Shown piece by piece: positions 34,114 through 47,545 of a stretch of 64,000 nucleotides of DNA. The DNA lies in contig NZ_CP049887.1 in NCBI RefSeq assembly GCF_011304195.1, forward strand, positions 2,356,001 to 2,420,000, given 5' to 3'. Origin of the DNA: Vagococcus hydrophili. Lineage in GTDB: Bacteria; Bacillota; Bacilli; Lactobacillales; Vagococcaceae. The first letter of the stretch is position 1. Each line of letters opens with the position of its first letter. The notes beneath the pieces were generated by a model. That model was not told the origin of the DNA and did not search any database. It saw nothing but the letters and a program-made list of their open reading frames with translations. A program made the translations under genes and the position numbers.

Positions 34114-35561
34114 TGAGATACTTGCTACAACAAATGATTGCTTTTTTTGCGATTATTTTAACAGTTCTGATTATTTTTGGGGTGTCTTTTACCACGTTTA
34201 CTAAAAATACGGTGAAAGAAACAACCTATGATCAATTAGAAGGATATGCGACAACAGTTGTCCAAAATATGAGTAAGCAAGATTGGACGTTGCAACAATC
34301 ATTGAATACAGCCAGTGCGATTGTTGAAAATCAAAATATCGGCTTTTTTCTATTACAACCAAATCGAACAGCTGTTTATCCACCCTCCGCAAAAGGGCAT
34401 AGTGGGGATAATTTAATCTCAAATGATGAATTAAAGTTACTAAAAAAGGGTAAAAAAATTCAAAAAACAATTTCTAATGTGTCCCTAGGTACTGATGGGA
34501 AAAAAACAACAATGGCAGTTCATATTCAACCGTTGTTTAACAGTGATAATTTTGACTTTGAATACATTTTAATGGTTTGGCAACCAAGTAGTAATATAGA
34601 AGAAAGTGTTAGTTCTTTAACGCAAAACTTGTTTAAAGGCTTCATCATTTCAACGATTATTGCCTTGATTATTAGTTACATTTTAGCTAAATTCCAAGTG
34701 AATCGGATTAACCGAATGCGAAAAGCGACGAATCAGATTTCAGCTGGAAACTTTGATGTCCATTTAGAGGTGAAAAATAATGATGAACTCGATGATTTAG
34801 CGGAAGATTTTAATAAAATGGCTGGCGCTTTAAAGGATTCTCATACTGAAATTGAGCGACAAGAAGAACGCCGTCGAAACTTTATGGCAGATGTGGCTCA
34901 TGAAATGAGAACCCCGTTAACGACAATCAATGGGTTACTTGAAGGTTTAGCCTACAATGCCATACCAGCTAATCAACAAGATAAGTGTATTAACTTGATG
35001 CAAAATGAAACCAAACGTCTGATTCGTTTAGTTAATGAAAACTTAGATTATGAAAAAATATTAACGAATCAAATAAGCATTACGATTCAAAAATTAAATG
35101 CTACTGAGATTTTGGAGACATTATCCGAACAACTTAAAGGAAAAGCTGAGGATAAAAAGAATCAAATTATCCTTGAAACCTTAGAACCTGTGGAAGTCTA
35201 TGCTGATTACGACAGATTCGTTCAGATTATGGTCAATATAATCACCAATGCGATTCAGTTTACTGAAGAGGGCGAGATTAAAATTACCGTTTCAAGAGGT
35301 TATATGGAAACAACAGTCTCGATTGCTGATACAGGTATTGGTATGAGTGAGGAACAAGTTAAAAATGTTTGGGATAGATATTATAAAGCTGATCCATCTC
35401 GTAAAAATACAAAATACGGAGAATCGGGATTAGGGTTATCCATTGTGGATCAATTAGTGAAACTTCATGGTGGTTCAATTGATATTGAAAGTATTGTTGA
35501 CCAAGGAACAACCTTCCACATTAATTTTCCTGATAAAGTTGAGGAAGAAGTAGCAGAATAA
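34113..35561 (+). CDS. Sensor histidine kinase
   Basis: 482 residues. TM1 ~7-29, extracytoplasmic sensor domain ~30-170, TM2 ~177-197, HAMP ~198-250, HisKA with the phosphorylated His263 in DVAHEMRTPLTTI, then HATPase with the N box (IITNAIQF), G1 (ADTGIGM) and G2 (ESGLGLSI). All catalytic boxes are intact. Cognate regulator is directly upstream. The signal is unknown; the SdpI-like partner suggests a peptide or envelope cue. Confidence 0.95.
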   Translation: MRYLLQQMIAFFAIILTVLIIFGVSFTTFTKNTVKETTYDQLEGYATTVVQNMSKQDWTLQQSLNTASAIVENQNIGFFLLQPNRTAVYPPSAKGHSGDNLISNDELKLLKKGKKIQKTISNVSLGTDGKKTTMAVHIQPLFNSDNFDFEYILMVWQPSSNIEESVSSLTQNLFKGFIISTIIALIISYILAKFQVNRINRMRKATNQISAGNFDVHLEVKNNDELDDLAEDFNKMAGALKDSHTEIERQEERRRNFMADVAHEMRTPLTTINGLLEGLAYNAIPANQQDKCINLMQNETKRLIRLVNENLDYEKILTNQISITIQKLNATEILETLSEQLKGKAEDKKNQIILETLEPVEVYADYDRFVQIMVNIITNAIQFTEEGEIKITVSRGYMETTVSIADTGIGMSEEQVKNVWDRYYKADPSRKNTKYGESGLGLSIVDQLVKLHGGSIDIESIVDQGTTFHINFPDKVEEEVAE

Positions 35562-35571
35562 AGATTTCATT

Positions 35572-35604
35572 TGAGATTGACGCCTTTTGTCAGTCTCTTT
35601 TTTA
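35572..35604 (+). terminator. Terminator after the kinase gene
   Basis: GAGATTGAC / GTCAGTCTC stem (one G-U) around a 7-base loop, then a T7 run. Confidence 0.85.
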
Positions 35605-35696
35605 GGAGTTTTAGGCATAGACTATTATTTTTTGTTTCTTATGACTATCACAAATTCTATTTTTTTGATACACTGAATTTAAGAGGAAAAGGTGAA

Positions 35697-35987
35697 ATGA
35701 TGAAAGAAAACTACAATTATCCATTAAACCCTGAATGGACGACAGACGAATTGATATTAGTCGTGAATTTATGGGGAACTTTGGAAGAGACTTATGAAAA
35801 AAAAGTAACGGCTGAATCATTTTTAAAAGCCTATGCTGGATTTAAAACGGTTGTGAAGAGTATTGGAGAAGAACGAGAGCTTGGTCGAGATTTTGAAGAA
35901 GCGTCTGGTTATTCTTTATACCATGTAGCTAAACAAGCCAGAGCGCAGAAAACAGGTATCCTTAACAGAAAGGATTTTGCTAAATGA
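35697..35987 (+). CDS. UPF0223 family protein
   Basis: 95-96 residues, small helical cytoplasmic protein of unknown role (YktA of B. subtilis is in this family). YNYPLNPEWTTDELI and AYAGFKTVVKSIGEERELGRDFEEASGYS are typical. Two adjacent ATGs (35697, 35700) both fit AAGAGGAAAAGGTG; the choice is open. Overlaps the next gene by ATGA. Confidence 0.88.
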   Translation: MMKENYNYPLNPEWTTDELILVVNLWGTLEETYEKKVTAESFLKAYAGFKTVVKSIGEERELGRDFEEASGYSLYHVAKQARAQKTGILNRKDFAK

Positions 35988-36748
35988 CACAAGTTGCCTT
36001 AATGAACCAAGTGGTTGAATGGGTGAATGAAGCAGCAGATCAAATACGTGAAAAACTGAAGTCGCCGATTATGGTGGAAGAAAAAAGTAATCGCCATGAT
36101 TTAGTGACGAATGTGGACAAAGAAACGGAAGCCTTTTTAGTAGAAAAGATACGCACTAATTATCCTGATGACCATATCTTAGGTGAAGAAGGTCTAGGAG
36201 ATAATTTGTCTGATACAAAGGGAAGAATCTGGGTGATTGATCCGATTGATGGCACCTTAAATTTTGTGAAACAGCAAGAAAATTTTTGTATTATGATTGG
36301 AATTTTTGAGGACAATGTGCCGATACTTGGTTTTATTTATGATGTTGTTAAAGATGAATTTGCCTATGGTGGGGCTAAAACGGGTGTGTTTCTCAATTCT
36401 CAATCAGTGAACCAAGTTGAGAATGTGTGTTTAAGAGACGGATTAATCGGTGTCAACGGTGCGATGTTCTGCCATAATACGTTTAATGTCCGTGATATTG
36501 CTATAGAAGCTGTAGGTGTCAGAATGCTTGGCTGTGCGGGTCTGGATTTTCTAAATGTGATTCGTGGAAAACAAAATGGCTACATTTCTAACTTAGCACC
36601 TTGGGATTTTGCTGCAGGTGTTGCTTTAAGTGAACCCCTTGGCTTAAAGTGCTCTAAGTTTGATGGAAGTCCGTATGATATTTTGGGAGAACGACAATAT
36701 TTCCTTGTGGCTACCCAAAAAACATATGAAGAAATAGCTAATTATTAA
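35984..36748 (+). CDS. Inositol monophosphatase family protein
   Basis: 254 residues, Mg-dependent sugar/nucleotide phosphatase fold. Motifs: DLVTNVDKETE, LGEEGLGD (metal Glu), WVIDPIDGTLNFV (metal Asp pair) and the late LAPWDFAAGVAL with the Asp ligand. The true substrate could be inositol phosphate, fructose 1,6-bisphosphate or pAp. Coupled to the UPF0223 gene, a pairing common in Firmicutes next to typA. Confidence 0.93.
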   Translation: MTQVALMNQVVEWVNEAADQIREKLKSPIMVEEKSNRHDLVTNVDKETEAFLVEKIRTNYPDDHILGEEGLGDNLSDTKGRIWVIDPIDGTLNFVKQQENFCIMIGIFEDNVPILGFIYDVVKDEFAYGGAKTGVFLNSQSVNQVENVCLRDGLIGVNGAMFCHNTFNVRDIAIEAVGVRMLGCAGLDFLNVIRGKQNGYISNLAPWDFAAGVALSEPLGLKCSKFDGSPYDILGERQYFLVATQKTYEEIANY

Positions 36749-36884
36749 TTTTTTTGAAAAAAAGTGGTGAAATGAAAACTTTTCACTTTTTTTCAGCCGT
36801 TTTATTTGTTATAATAAGCAGTCGGAAAAATTAGGCAAGCAAGGTTTGTCTATTGTTTTAATAGAGTGAGGAGAGTCTATAATA

Positions 36885-38726
36885 GTGAAATTAAGAGAAG
36901 ATATTCGTAATGTGGCAATTATTGCCCACGTCGATCATGGTAAAACAACATTGGTTGATGAATTGTTGAAACAGTCAAATACATTTGATGATCATGAACA
37001 AATTCAAGAAAGAGCCATGGATTCTGGAGACATTGAAAAAGAACGTGGTATTACAATTTTGGCAAAAAATACTGCCATTAACTACAAAGACAAACATATC
37101 AACATTTTAGATACACCGGGACATGCGGACTTCGGTGGTGAAGTTGAACGTATCATGAAAATGGTAGATGGCGTTATCTTAGTAGTAGATGCTTACGAAG
37201 GAACAATGCCTCAAACACGTTTCGTACTTAAAAAAGCCTTAGAGCAAAAATTAACACCAATCGTCGTTGTTAATAAAATTGATAAAGCAACTGCTCGTCC
37301 TGCAGAAGTTGTAGACGAAGTATTAGAATTATTAATCGAATTAGGCGCTGATGATGATCAATTAGAATTCCCAGTAGTTTACGCTTCAGCTGTAAACGGA
37401 ACAACTAGTTTATCAGATGATCCAGCAAACCAAGAAGCAACTATGGATTATGTTTACGATGCTATTTTAGAGCACATCCCAGCACCAGTTGATAATAGCG
37501 AAGAGCCATTACAATTCCAAGTATCATTATTAGATTATAGTGACTATGTAGGACGTATTGGTATTGGTCGTGTGTTCCGTGGAACAATCAAAGTTGGGGA
37601 TCAAGTAGCCTTGATGAAACTTGACGGCGAAGTTAAGAAATTTAGAGTAACAAAACTTTTAGGTTTCTTCGGTTTAGACCGTGTTGAAATTCAAGAAGCT
37701 AAAGCTGGAGATTTAATTGCTGTATCTGGTATGGAAGATATCTTTGTTGGAGAAACAGTAACTCCTGTTGATCATCAAGATGCTTTACCAATCTTACACA
37801 TTGATGAGCCAACTCTACAAATGACTTTCTTAGTAAATAATTCACCATTTGCTGGTAAAGAAGGTAAATACGTTACTTCACGTAAAATTGAAGAACGTTT
37901 ATTAAACCAATTACAAACAGACGTTTCATTAAAAGTTGAAGAAACTGAATCTCCAGATAAATGGACTGTATCAGGCCGTGGAGAATTACATTTATCAATT
38001 TTAATTGAAAACATGCGTCGTGAAGGTTATGAGTTACAAGTATCTCGTCCAACCGTTATTTACCGTAACGTTGATGGAACTGTATGTGAGCCTTTTGAAC
38101 GTGTTCAAATAGACACACCTGAAGAATACATGGGTGGGGTTATTGAATCATTAGGTCAACGTAAAGCTGAAATGCAAGACATGATTAACTCAGGAAATGG
38201 TCAAGTAAGATTAGTCTTCTTAGCACCAGCTCGTGGATTAATTGGTTACTCAACTGAATTCATGTCATTAACACGTGGTTACGGAATCATGAACCACACA
38301 TTTGATTCTTACTTACCAGTAATTTCTGGTTTAGTAAGTGGACGTCGTAACGGAGCTCTTGTATCAATTGATCAAGGTAAAGCTACGACATACAGTATCA
38401 TGAGTATTGAAGAACGTGGAACTGTTTATGTTGAACCAGGTACTGACGTATACGAAGGTATGATCATTGGACAAAACAGCCGTGAAAACGACTTAGGTGT
38501 TAATATCACTAAAGCAAAACAAATGACTAACGTTCGTTCTGCTAACAAAGATCAAACTTCTGTTATCAAAAAACCAAAAATCTTAACATTAGAAGAATCA
38601 TTACAATTCTTAAATGATGATGAGTACTGTGAAGTAACGCCAGAAAGTATCCGTTTAAGAAAACAAATCTTAAACAAATCTGAACGTGAAAAAGCAGCTA
38701 AAAAGAAAAAAACAGCTGAGAACTAA
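36885..38726 (+). CDS. typA: Ribosome-associated GTPase TypA/BipA
   Basis: 613-residue translational GTPase of the EF-G class, involved in ribosome assembly and stress adaptation. G1 [10 protein letters not shown]2 RGITI, G3 [14 protein letters not shown] and G4 NKIDK are intact; domains II, III, V and the BipA-specific C-terminal domain follow. Starts at GTG after GTGAGGAG. A TATAAT at 36810-36815 lies upstream. Codon use is rich in frequent codons, as for highly expressed genes. Confidence 0.98.
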   Translation: MKLREDIRNVAIIAHVDHGKTTLVDELLKQSNTFDDHEQIQERAMDSGDIEKERGITILAKNTAINYKDKHINILDTPGHADFGGEVERIMKMVDGVILVVDAYEGTMPQTRFVLKKALEQKLTPIVVVNKIDKATARPAEVVDEVLELLIELGADDDQLEFPVVYASAVNGTTSLSDDPANQEATMDYVYDAILEHIPAPVDNSEEPLQFQVSLLDYSDYVGRIGIGRVFRGTIKVGDQVALMKLDGEVKKFRVTKLLGFFGLDRVEIQEAKAGDLIAVSGMEDIFVGETVTPVDHQDALPILHIDEPTLQMTFLVNNSPFAGKEGKYVTSRKIEERLLNQLQTDVSLKVEETESPDKWTVSGRGELHLSILIENMRREGYELQVSRPTVIYRNVDGTVCEPFERVQIDTPEEYMGGVIESLGQRKAEMQDMINSGNGQVRLVFLAPARGLIGYSTEFMSLTRGYGIMNHTFDSYLPVISGLVSGRRNGALVSIDQGKATTYSIMSIEERGTVYVEPGTDVYEGMIIGQNSRENDLGVNITKAKQMTNVRSANKDQTSVIKKPKILTLEESLQFLNDDEYCEVTPESIRLRKQILNKSEREKAAKKKKTAEN

Positions 38727-38730
38727 GAAG

Positions 38731-38757
38731 AATGAGGCGATATCGCCTCATTTTTTT
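38731..38757 (+). terminator. Terminator after typA
   Basis: Perfect palindrome AATGAGGCGAT / ATCGCCTCATT with a T7 run. Confidence 0.85.
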
Positions 38758-38892
38758 GTGTATTTGGCTACATTTTTTGGCTGATTAAAAAAGGATATTT
38801 TTTTTAATAGCTAAGAAAAAGCTACTAACTAAAAAAGCCTAGAATTAATGCAAAAATCTTCTCATTTTAAAGAAATTTGGTGGGATTTTTGC

Positions 38893-38898
38893 TATAAT
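38893..38898 (+). promoter_or_regulatory. -10 element upstream of pcrA
   Basis: TATAAT 35 bp before the pcrA ATG; no clear -35 at 17 bp spacing. Confidence 0.5.
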
Positions 38899-38933
38899 GG
38901 AAAAGATTTGATAAGAAAGGGTGTTCGTACATC

Positions 38934-41183
38934 ATGAGTAAAAAAGATAGCCTCATCCAAGGCTTAAATCAAAAACAAAAAGAAGCGGTTATGAATATTA
39001 ATGGACCACTTTTAATTATGGCTGGGGCAGGTAGTGGGAAAACACGTGTTTTAACTCATCGAATTGCGTACATTATCCATGAAAAAGATATTAATCCATG
39101 GAATATTTTAGCCATTACCTTTACGAATAAAGCAGCTCGAGAAATGAAAGAGCGTGTTGTTGGTATTTTAGGTTCTAGTGGAGAAGATGTTTGGGTTTCA
39201 ACATTTCACTCGATGTGTGTTCGCATGTTACGTCGTGATGTGGATGCTATTGGTTATAATCGGAACTTCACGATTTTAGATAGTAGTGATCAATTGACTT
39301 TAATGAAGCGAATTTTAAAGGAAGAAAACATTGATCCTAAAAAATATGATCCTCGCAGTATGATTGGTGCGATTAGTAATGCGAAAAATGAACTTTTAAC
39401 ACCTGAATTGTATGCAGAAAGATACACAGGTTTCTTTGAAAAGGTTGTTGGGACCTGCTATAAACGATATCAAAAAGAACTAAGACAAAACCAGTCAATG
39501 GATTTTGATGATTTGATTATGCTGACGATTCGTTTATTAAAAGAAAACCCTGAAATTTTAAAATTTTATCAAAATAAATTCCAGTATATTCATGTGGACG
39601 AGTATCAAGATACGAACCACGCGCAATATACGTTAGTTAATATGCTTGCTGAAAGATTCAAAAATTTATGTGTTGTTGGGGATGCAGACCAAAGTATTTA
39701 CGGTTGGCGCGGGGCTGACATGCAAAATATTTTAGACTTTGAAAAAGATTACCCAGATGCAACAACGATTCTCTTAGAACAAAATTATCGTTCTAGTAAA
39801 AATATCTTACAAGCAGCAAACAGTGTCATTGATAAAAATGACAATCGTAAGAAGAAAGCACTTTGGACGGATAATGATGAAGGAGAAAAGATCATTTATT
39901 TCCGCGGAGAAACAGAACGTGATGAAACCCAGTTTATCGTTTCTAATGTCCAAAAATTCATCAATGAACAAGGGAAAAAATATGGCGATTTCTGTGTCCT
40001 TTACCGAACAAATGCGATGAGTCGTGTGGTTGAGGAAACATTCTTAAAATCAAATATTCCTTATAAAATGGTTGGTGGACATAAATTCTACGACCGTAAG
40101 GAAATTCGTGATATTTTAGCTTACTTAAATGTCATTTCTAATGAAATGGATTCATTAAGTTTTGAGCGTGTGGTGAATGTGCCAAAACGTGGGATTGGGC
40201 CTGGTACAGTTCAGAAATTACGTGATTTTGCAGATATTCATGCTTGGTCACTTCTTCAAGCAGCCATTGACGTTGATTTAACTGGTATTACAGGTAAAGC
40301 TCGTAATGAATTAGCTGGCTTTGGTGCCATGATGGAAGATTTCAAAAACATGATTCCATTTTTAAGTGTGACTGAATTAGTGGAACAAGTTCTAGATAAA
40401 AGTGATTACCGTGAAGACTTACGCCGTCAAAATACATTAGAAGCTCATTCTCGATTAGAAAACTTAGAAGAATTTCTATCAGTAACGAAAGAATTTGACA
40501 AACGTTTTGAAGCTGGTGAGTATGATAATGGAGAAGATGAGGGTGAATTACCAAATAAACTCACACTTTTCTTAAATGACTTAGCTCTAGTTTCAGATTT
40601 AGATAATTTAGAAGAAGGCCAAACTCAAGTTACTTTCATGACCCTTCATGCGGCAAAAGGATTAGAATTCCCAGTGGTTTTCTTAATGGGAATGGAAGAA
40701 GGCGTCTTCCCACTTTCTAGAGCGCTACTTGAAAATGATGAGCTAGAAGAAGAACGTCGGTTAGCTTATGTGGGGATTACACGAGCGGAAGAGCAACTGT
40801 TTTTAACCAATGCATTTAGTCGAACACTTTACGGACGTACTCAATATAATCGTCCATCTCGTTTCTTAGGTGAAATTGATGATAAAGTCATGGAATCATT
40901 TGGACGTGAAAATAAAGTCGTTAGACAAACGCCAATTGGTGAAAGAAAAACACGTTCAAGTTATATTCAACCGGAAAATGCTAAAGTATCAAGTAAAGTT
41001 CAAACTGGTGGAGAGGCGAGCGCTTGGAAACCTGGCGACAAAGCTGAGCATAAAAAATGGGGCGTTGGAACAGTCGTTAAAGTGAGCGGATCAAGTAAAG
41101 ATTTAGAGTTAGATATTGCTTTTCCCCAACAAGGAATTAAACGCTTATTAGCAGCCTTCGCCCCAATAACAAAAGTAAACTAA
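38934..41183 (+). CDS. pcrA: ATP-dependent DNA helicase PcrA
   Basis: Superfamily 1A 3'-5' helicase for repair and removal of recombinase filaments. 749 residues. Walker A GAGSGKT (residues ~32-38), VSTFHSMC, motif [12 protein letters not shown], motif [16 protein letters not shown], motif IV EQNYRS, motif [14 protein letters not shown] and motif [13 protein letters not shown] are intact. A C-terminal Tudor-like segment ([15 protein letters not shown]) that binds RNA polymerase in PcrA is present. ligA follows after 14 bp, the classic pcrA-ligA pair. Confidence 0.98.
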   Translation: MSKKDSLIQGLNQKQKEAVMNINGPLLIMAGAGSGKTRVLTHRIAYIIHEKDINPWNILAITFTNKAAREMKERVVGILGSSGEDVWVSTFHSMCVRMLRRDVDAIGYNRNFTILDSSDQLTLMKRILKEENIDPKKYDPRSMIGAISNAKNELLTPELYAERYTGFFEKVVGTCYKRYQKELRQNQSMDFDDLIMLTIRLLKENPEILKFYQNKFQYIHVDEYQDTNHAQYTLVNMLAERFKNLCVVGDADQSIYGWRGADMQNILDFEKDYPDATTILLEQNYRSSKNILQAANSVIDKNDNRKKKALWTDNDEGEKIIYFRGETERDETQFIVSNVQKFINEQGKKYGDFCVLYRTNAMSRVVEETFLKSNIPYKMVGGHKFYDRKEIRDILAYLNVISNEMDSLSFERVVNVPKRGIGPGTVQKLRDFADIHAWSLLQAAIDVDLTGITGKARNELAGFGAMMEDFKNMIPFLSVTELVEQVLDKSDYREDLRRQNTLEAHSRLENLEEFLSVTKEFDKRFEAGEYDNGEDEGELPNKLTLFLNDLALVSDLDNLEEGQTQVTFMTLHAAKGLEFPVVFLMGMEEGVFPLSRALLENDELEEERRLAYVGITRAEEQLFLTNAFSRTLYGRTQYNRPSRFLGEIDDKVMESFGRENKVVRQTPIGERKTRSSYIQPENAKVSSKVQTGGEASAWKPGDKAEHKKWGVGTVVKVSGSSKDLELDIAFPQQGIKRLLAAFAPITKVN

Positions 41184-41194
41184 GGAAGTGATGA

Positions 41195-43219
<2,025 letters not shown>

Positions 43220-43275
43220 AATAGTGTAATGTATAGGTATTATGATAATAAGTAATGTAAGGAGCGAAAATAAAT

Positions 43276-43581
43276 ATGGCAATAACAAAAGAAGAAGTCA
43301 AACGTGTCGCACATCTTTCTAAATTGAAGTTTGATGAAAGTGAATTAGAACTTTTCACGACACAACTGGGAAGTATCATTGAAATGGTCGAACAATTAGA
43401 AAGCGTGGATACTGAGGGCGTTCCTTTCACATCTAACGTATTCCCTGAAATCAGTGTGTTAAGAGAAGATGTCGTGGTTCAAGGTGAATCACGTGAAGAG
43501 TTATTAAAAAATGTTCCAGAAACAAAAGATGGCTTTATTAAAGTGCCAGCAATTATGGATAATGGGGAGGCAGGCGCATAA
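43276..43581 (+). CDS. gatC: Asp-tRNA(Asn)/Glu-tRNA(Gln) amidotransferase subunit C
   Basis: Stabilising belt subunit of the GatCAB amidotransferase. 101 residues with [17 protein letters not shown] and [12 protein letters not shown], both typical. RBS AAGGAG. Its stop overlaps the gatA start by one base (TAATG). Confidence 0.96.
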   Translation: MAITKEEVKRVAHLSKLKFDESELELFTTQLGSIIEMVEQLESVDTEGVPFTSNVFPEISVLREDVVVQGESREELLKNVPETKDGFIKVPAIMDNGEAGA

Positions 43582-45050
43582 TGAGCGAGTTATATAAATT
43601 AGGAGTTAAAGAACTTTCAGATAAAATTCAATCAAAAGAAGTTTCTGTCACAGAAGTTGTGAAAGAAACGTTTTCAAGAATTGAAGCAACAGACGAGCAA
43701 TTAGAAGCATTTTTAACATTAAATGAAGAAAAATCTTTAGAAATGGCAAAAGAATTAGATGCTAAAGGGCCATCAAGTGATAAACCCTTAGCAGGTATTC
43801 CAATCGGAATTAAAGATAATATTGTGACGAAAGATTTATTAACAACAGCCGCAAGTAAAATGTTATATAACTTTAACCCGCCTTATGATGCGACTGTTAT
43901 GACAAATCTATACGGTGCTAACATGATTCCTGTTGGAAAATTGAACATGGATGAGTTTGCTATGGGTTCATCGACTGAAACTTCATATTTCAAGAAAACG
44001 AAAAATGCGTGGAGCGATAAAAAAGTTCCGGGTGGTTCTTCAGGTGGTTCAGCAGCCAGTGTGGCAGCCGGTCAAATTCCAGCTTCACTTGGAACTGATA
44101 CAGGGGGAAGTATTCGCCAGCCAGCTTCATACAACGGAATCGTTGGGATGAAACCAACTTATGGTCGTGTGTCACGTTTTGGTTTAATTGCTTTTGCGTC
44201 AAGTTTAGATCAAATTGGTCCAATGACTCGTAATGTGGAAGACAACGCTATGATTTTAAACGCTATTTCTGGTCACGATGTTCATGATGGAACAAGTGCT
44301 AAAAAAGAAGTTCCTGATTTTACTTCAATGATTGGTCAAAGCATGAAAGGTATGAAAATTGGTGTACCGAAAGAATTTATGACAGAAGGTGTGAATCCTG
44401 AAGTTAGAAAATCAATCGAAGAAGCCATTGAAACATACCGCGAATTAGGTGCGGCAGTTGAAGAAGTGAGTTTACCTCATTCACAATACGGTGTTCAAGT
44501 TTATTATATTATGGCCTCATCAGAAGCATCATCAAACTTACAACGTTTTGATGGGATTCGTTATGGTTACCGTACTGAAAATATTTCTAATTTAGAAGAT
44601 GTTTACGTAAATTCTCGTTCTGAAGGATTTGGAGAAGAAGTGAAACGCCGTATTATGTTAGGAACATTCTCATTAAGTGCAGGTTTCTATGATGCGTACT
44701 TTAAAAAAGCAGGACAAGTTAGAACCTTAATCGTTGAAGATTTCAAAAAAGTATTCAAAGACTACGATTTAATTCTAGGACCAGTTTCACCAACCATTGC
44801 GCATGACTTTGGAACAGATAAAGATAATCCAGTGACAGCTTATATGCGTGATATTTTAACAATCCCTGTCAATTTAGCAGGCCTTCCAGGCATTAGTTTA
44901 CCATGTGGTTTCTCAGAAGGAATGCCTGTTGGTTTACAATTAATTGGAAACTATTTTGAAGAAGAAAAAATCTACCAAGCAGCAAGTGCTTTTGAAGCAG
45001 CAACAGATTTCCATAAAAAGAAACCTGTGATTTTAGGAGGTAATGCTTAA
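43581..45050 (+). CDS. gatA: Asp-tRNA(Asn)/Glu-tRNA(Gln) amidotransferase subunit A
   Basis: Amidase-signature enzyme that releases ammonia from glutamine for transamidation. 489 residues. The Ser-cisSer-Lys triad is present: Lys in PIGIKDNI, Ser in [15 protein letters not shown], and Ser in [11 protein letters not shown]. It overlaps gatC and gatB by one base each, so the three subunits are made together. Confidence 0.98.
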   Translation: MSELYKLGVKELSDKIQSKEVSVTEVVKETFSRIEATDEQLEAFLTLNEEKSLEMAKELDAKGPSSDKPLAGIPIGIKDNIVTKDLLTTAASKMLYNFNPPYDATVMTNLYGANMIPVGKLNMDEFAMGSSTETSYFKKTKNAWSDKKVPGGSSGGSAASVAAGQIPASLGTDTGGSIRQPASYNGIVGMKPTYGRVSRFGLIAFASSLDQIGPMTRNVEDNAMILNAISGHDVHDGTSAKKEVPDFTSMIGQSMKGMKIGVPKEFMTEGVNPEVRKSIEEAIETYRELGAAVEEVSLPHSQYGVQVYYIMASSEASSNLQRFDGIRYGYRTENISNLEDVYVNSRSEGFGEEVKRRIMLGTFSLSAGFYDAYFKKAGQVRTLIVEDFKKVFKDYDLILGPVSPTIAHDFGTDKDNPVTAYMRDILTIPVNLAGLPGISLPCGFSEGMPVGLQLIGNYFEEEKIYQAASAFEAATDFHKKKPVILGGNA

Positions 45051-46480
45051 TGAATTTTGAAACAATTATCGGACTTGAAGTGCATGTGGAGTTAAAAACA
45101 AACTCTAAAATCTTCTCATCTTCTGCAGCCCACTTTGGTGCAGATCCTAATACAAACACGAACGTGGTTGACTTTAGTATGCCAGGTGTTTTACCTGTCA
45201 TGAATAAAGGCGCTTTAGAATACGGAATGCGTGCTGCTTTAGCTTTAAACTGTACGATTTCTCAATCAACACATTTTGATCGCAAAAACTATTTCTACCC
45301 AGATAATCCAAAAGCTTACCAAATTTCTCAAGCAGATGAGCCGATTGGACATGATGGTTGGTTAGAAATTGAAGTTGAAGGCAAAAAGAAAATCATCCGT
45401 ATTGAACGTGTTCATTTAGAAGAGGATGCAGGTAAAAATATTCACGGAACAGATGGTTTCTCTTATGTGGATTTAAATCGTCAAGGAACACCATTAATCG
45501 AAATCGTATCAGAAGCTGATATGCGCTCACCAGAAGAAGCTGCAGCTTACCTTGAAGCAATCAGATCAATTATTCAATTCTCAGGCGTAAGTGACGTTAA
45601 AATGGAAGAAGGTTCAATGCGTTGTGATGCGAACATTTCATTACGTCCGTATGGTCAAGAAAAATTCGGTACAAAAGCAGAACTTAAAAACTTAAACTCA
45701 ATTAGTAACGTGAGATTAGGTTTAATTCACGAAGAAAAACGCCAAGCTAAAGTCTTATTATCAGGTGGCGAAATTCAACAAGAAACAAGAAAATACGATG
45801 AAGCAACCAAATCAACAATTTTAATGCGTGTTAAAGAAGGAGCAAGTGACTACCGTTACTTCCCAGAACCAGATGTGCCACGTATTGAAATTTCTGACGA
45901 GTGGGTCGAAGAAGTTCGCCAAAGCATTCCAGAACTTCCAGCAGCAAGAAGAGAACGTTACGTAAAAGAATTAGGTTTACCAGAGTATGATGCAATGGTT
46001 CTAACACTATCACGTGACATGTCAGACTTCTTTAATGCGACTCTTTTAGAAGGTGCGGATGCTAAACAGGCCTCTAACTGGTTAATGGGTGAAGTGTCAG
46101 CTTACTTAAATAGCGAACACTTAGAGCTGTTACAAACGAAATTAACGCCAAGTAACTTAGCAGGCATGATTAACTTAATCGCTGATGGAACAATTAGTTC
46201 TAAGATAGCGAAAACAGTTTTTAAAGAATTAATTGAAAATGGTGGAGATGCACGTGAAGTGGTTGAAGCTAAAGGACTAGTTCAATTGTCAGACCCAGCG
46301 CAATTATTACCAATTATCAATGACATTCTTGATAACAACGAGCAATCAGTTGAAGATTTCAAAAACGGTAAAGGAAGAGCAGTTGGCTTCTTAGTAGGAC
46401 AAATTATGAAAGCAACAAAAGGTAAAGCAAACCCAGGTGTTGTTAATAAACTATTGACGGAAGAATTATCAAAAAGATAG
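45050..46480 (+). CDS. gatB: Asp-tRNA(Asn)/Glu-tRNA(Gln) amidotransferase subunit B
   Basis: Kinase/tRNA-binding subunit that activates mischarged Glu-tRNA(Gln). 476 residues with [45 protein letters not shown] and a C-terminal YqeY-like tail ([17 protein letters not shown]). Presence of GatCAB implies that Gln-tRNA (and/or Asn-tRNA) is made indirectly. RBS TAGGAGG. Confidence 0.98.
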   Translation: MNFETIIGLEVHVELKTNSKIFSSSAAHFGADPNTNTNVVDFSMPGVLPVMNKGALEYGMRAALALNCTISQSTHFDRKNYFYPDNPKAYQISQADEPIGHDGWLEIEVEGKKKIIRIERVHLEEDAGKNIHGTDGFSYVDLNRQGTPLIEIVSEADMRSPEEAAAYLEAIRSIIQFSGVSDVKMEEGSMRCDANISLRPYGQEKFGTKAELKNLNSISNVRLGLIHEEKRQAKVLLSGGEIQQETRKYDEATKSTILMRVKEGASDYRYFPEPDVPRIEISDEWVEEVRQSIPELPAARRERYVKELGLPEYDAMVLTLSRDMSDFFNATLLEGADAKQASNWLMGEVSAYLNSEHLELLQTKLTPSNLAGMINLIADGTISSKIAKTVFKELIENGGDAREVVEAKGLVQLSDPAQLLPIINDILDNNEQSVEDFKNGKGRAVGFLVGQIMKATKGKANPGVVNKLLTEELSKR

Positions 46481-46504
46481 ATTCGTCAAAAAAGGAGTAA
46501 GGCC

Positions 46505-47527
46505 ATGAAGGCACGATTAATTTATAACCCAACATCTGGTAAGGAAATACTGAAAAAGAATTTAGCAGATATTTTAAATGTGATGGAAGAAGCAGGCTAC
46601 GAATCAAGTGCTTATGCGACAACACCAGAACCATTTTCAGCTAAAAATGAAGCCAACCGATGTGGTTTAGCAGGATTCGATTTAATCGTCGCAGCAGGAG
46701 GAGATGGTACCATTAATGAAGTTATTAATGGTATCGCTCCTCTTGATGTACGACCTAAATTAGCAATCATACCAGGAGGCACAACGAATGATTTCGCTCG
46801 TGCGCTCCATATTCCAAGAGATAATGTTGTTAAAGCTGCCGAAGTTATCTTGAAAAATCAAATGATTAAATCAGATATAGGTAAAGCAAACGATACTTAT
46901 TTTATGAATATTGGGGCGGGAGGCTACTTAACGGAATTAACCTATGAAGTGCCATCACAATTGAAAAGTGTGTTTGGTTATCTAGCTTATTTAGTTAAGG
47001 GAGCTGAAATGTTACCTCGTGTTAAACCAATTGACATGAAACTAGTGTATGATGAAGGAGTCTATGAAGGCGAAGCATCGATGTTTTTCTTAGGACTAAC
47101 TAACTCAATTGGTGGCTTTGAGCAGATAGCACCAGATGCCCAATTAGACGATGGTAAATTTTCATTAATTATTGTTAAAACGGCCAATGTTTTGGAAATC
47201 ATGCACCTTGTAACGATGATGATTAACGGTGGTAAACACGTGAACGATCCACGAGTTATTTATACAAAAACTTCTAAATTTTATGCAGAAGCAAAAGATG
47301 AAGATTTCCGTATGATGATTAATTTAGATGGAGAGTACGGTGGAGATGCGCCGATGACGTTTGAAAATCTAAAACAACATATTGAGATATATGCGAACTT
47401 AGATGAGATTCCAGAATCAGCTGTTTCAGGTGATATGGAAGAGGCAAGTGATCAGTTTGTTAAAGAAATGGAACAATTAACGAACGAAGATTTAAATGGA
47501 GATGGAACCATCTCAGGGAAACAATAA
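46505..47527 (+). CDS. dgkB: Diacylglycerol kinase (DgkB type)
   Basis: Soluble lipid kinase returning diacylglycerol, a by-product of lipoteichoic acid synthesis, to phosphatidate. 340 residues; the ATP loop AAGGDGTINEVINGI, PGGTTNDFAR and GAGGYLTEL are conserved. A C-terminal acidic tail (~300-340) is less conserved. Its link to LTA metabolism is notable because ltaS lies 4 kb away. RBS AAAGGAG; rlmD-like gene follows in 18 bp. Confidence 0.93.
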   Translation: MKARLIYNPTSGKEILKKNLADILNVMEEAGYESSAYATTPEPFSAKNEANRCGLAGFDLIVAAGGDGTINEVINGIAPLDVRPKLAIIPGGTTNDFARALHIPRDNVVKAAEVILKNQMIKSDIGKANDTYFMNIGAGGYLTELTYEVPSQLKSVFGYLAYLVKGAEMLPRVKPIDMKLVYDEGVYEGEASMFFLGLTNSIGGFEQIAPDAQLDDGKFSLIIVKTANVLEIMHLVTMMINGGKHVNDPRVIYTKTSKFYAEAKDEDFRMMINLDGEYGGDAPMTFENLKQHIEIYANLDEIPESAVSGDMEEASDQFVKEMEQLTNEDLNGDGTISGKQ

Positions 47528-47545
47528 AGAAAAAGGGCGGACTAT

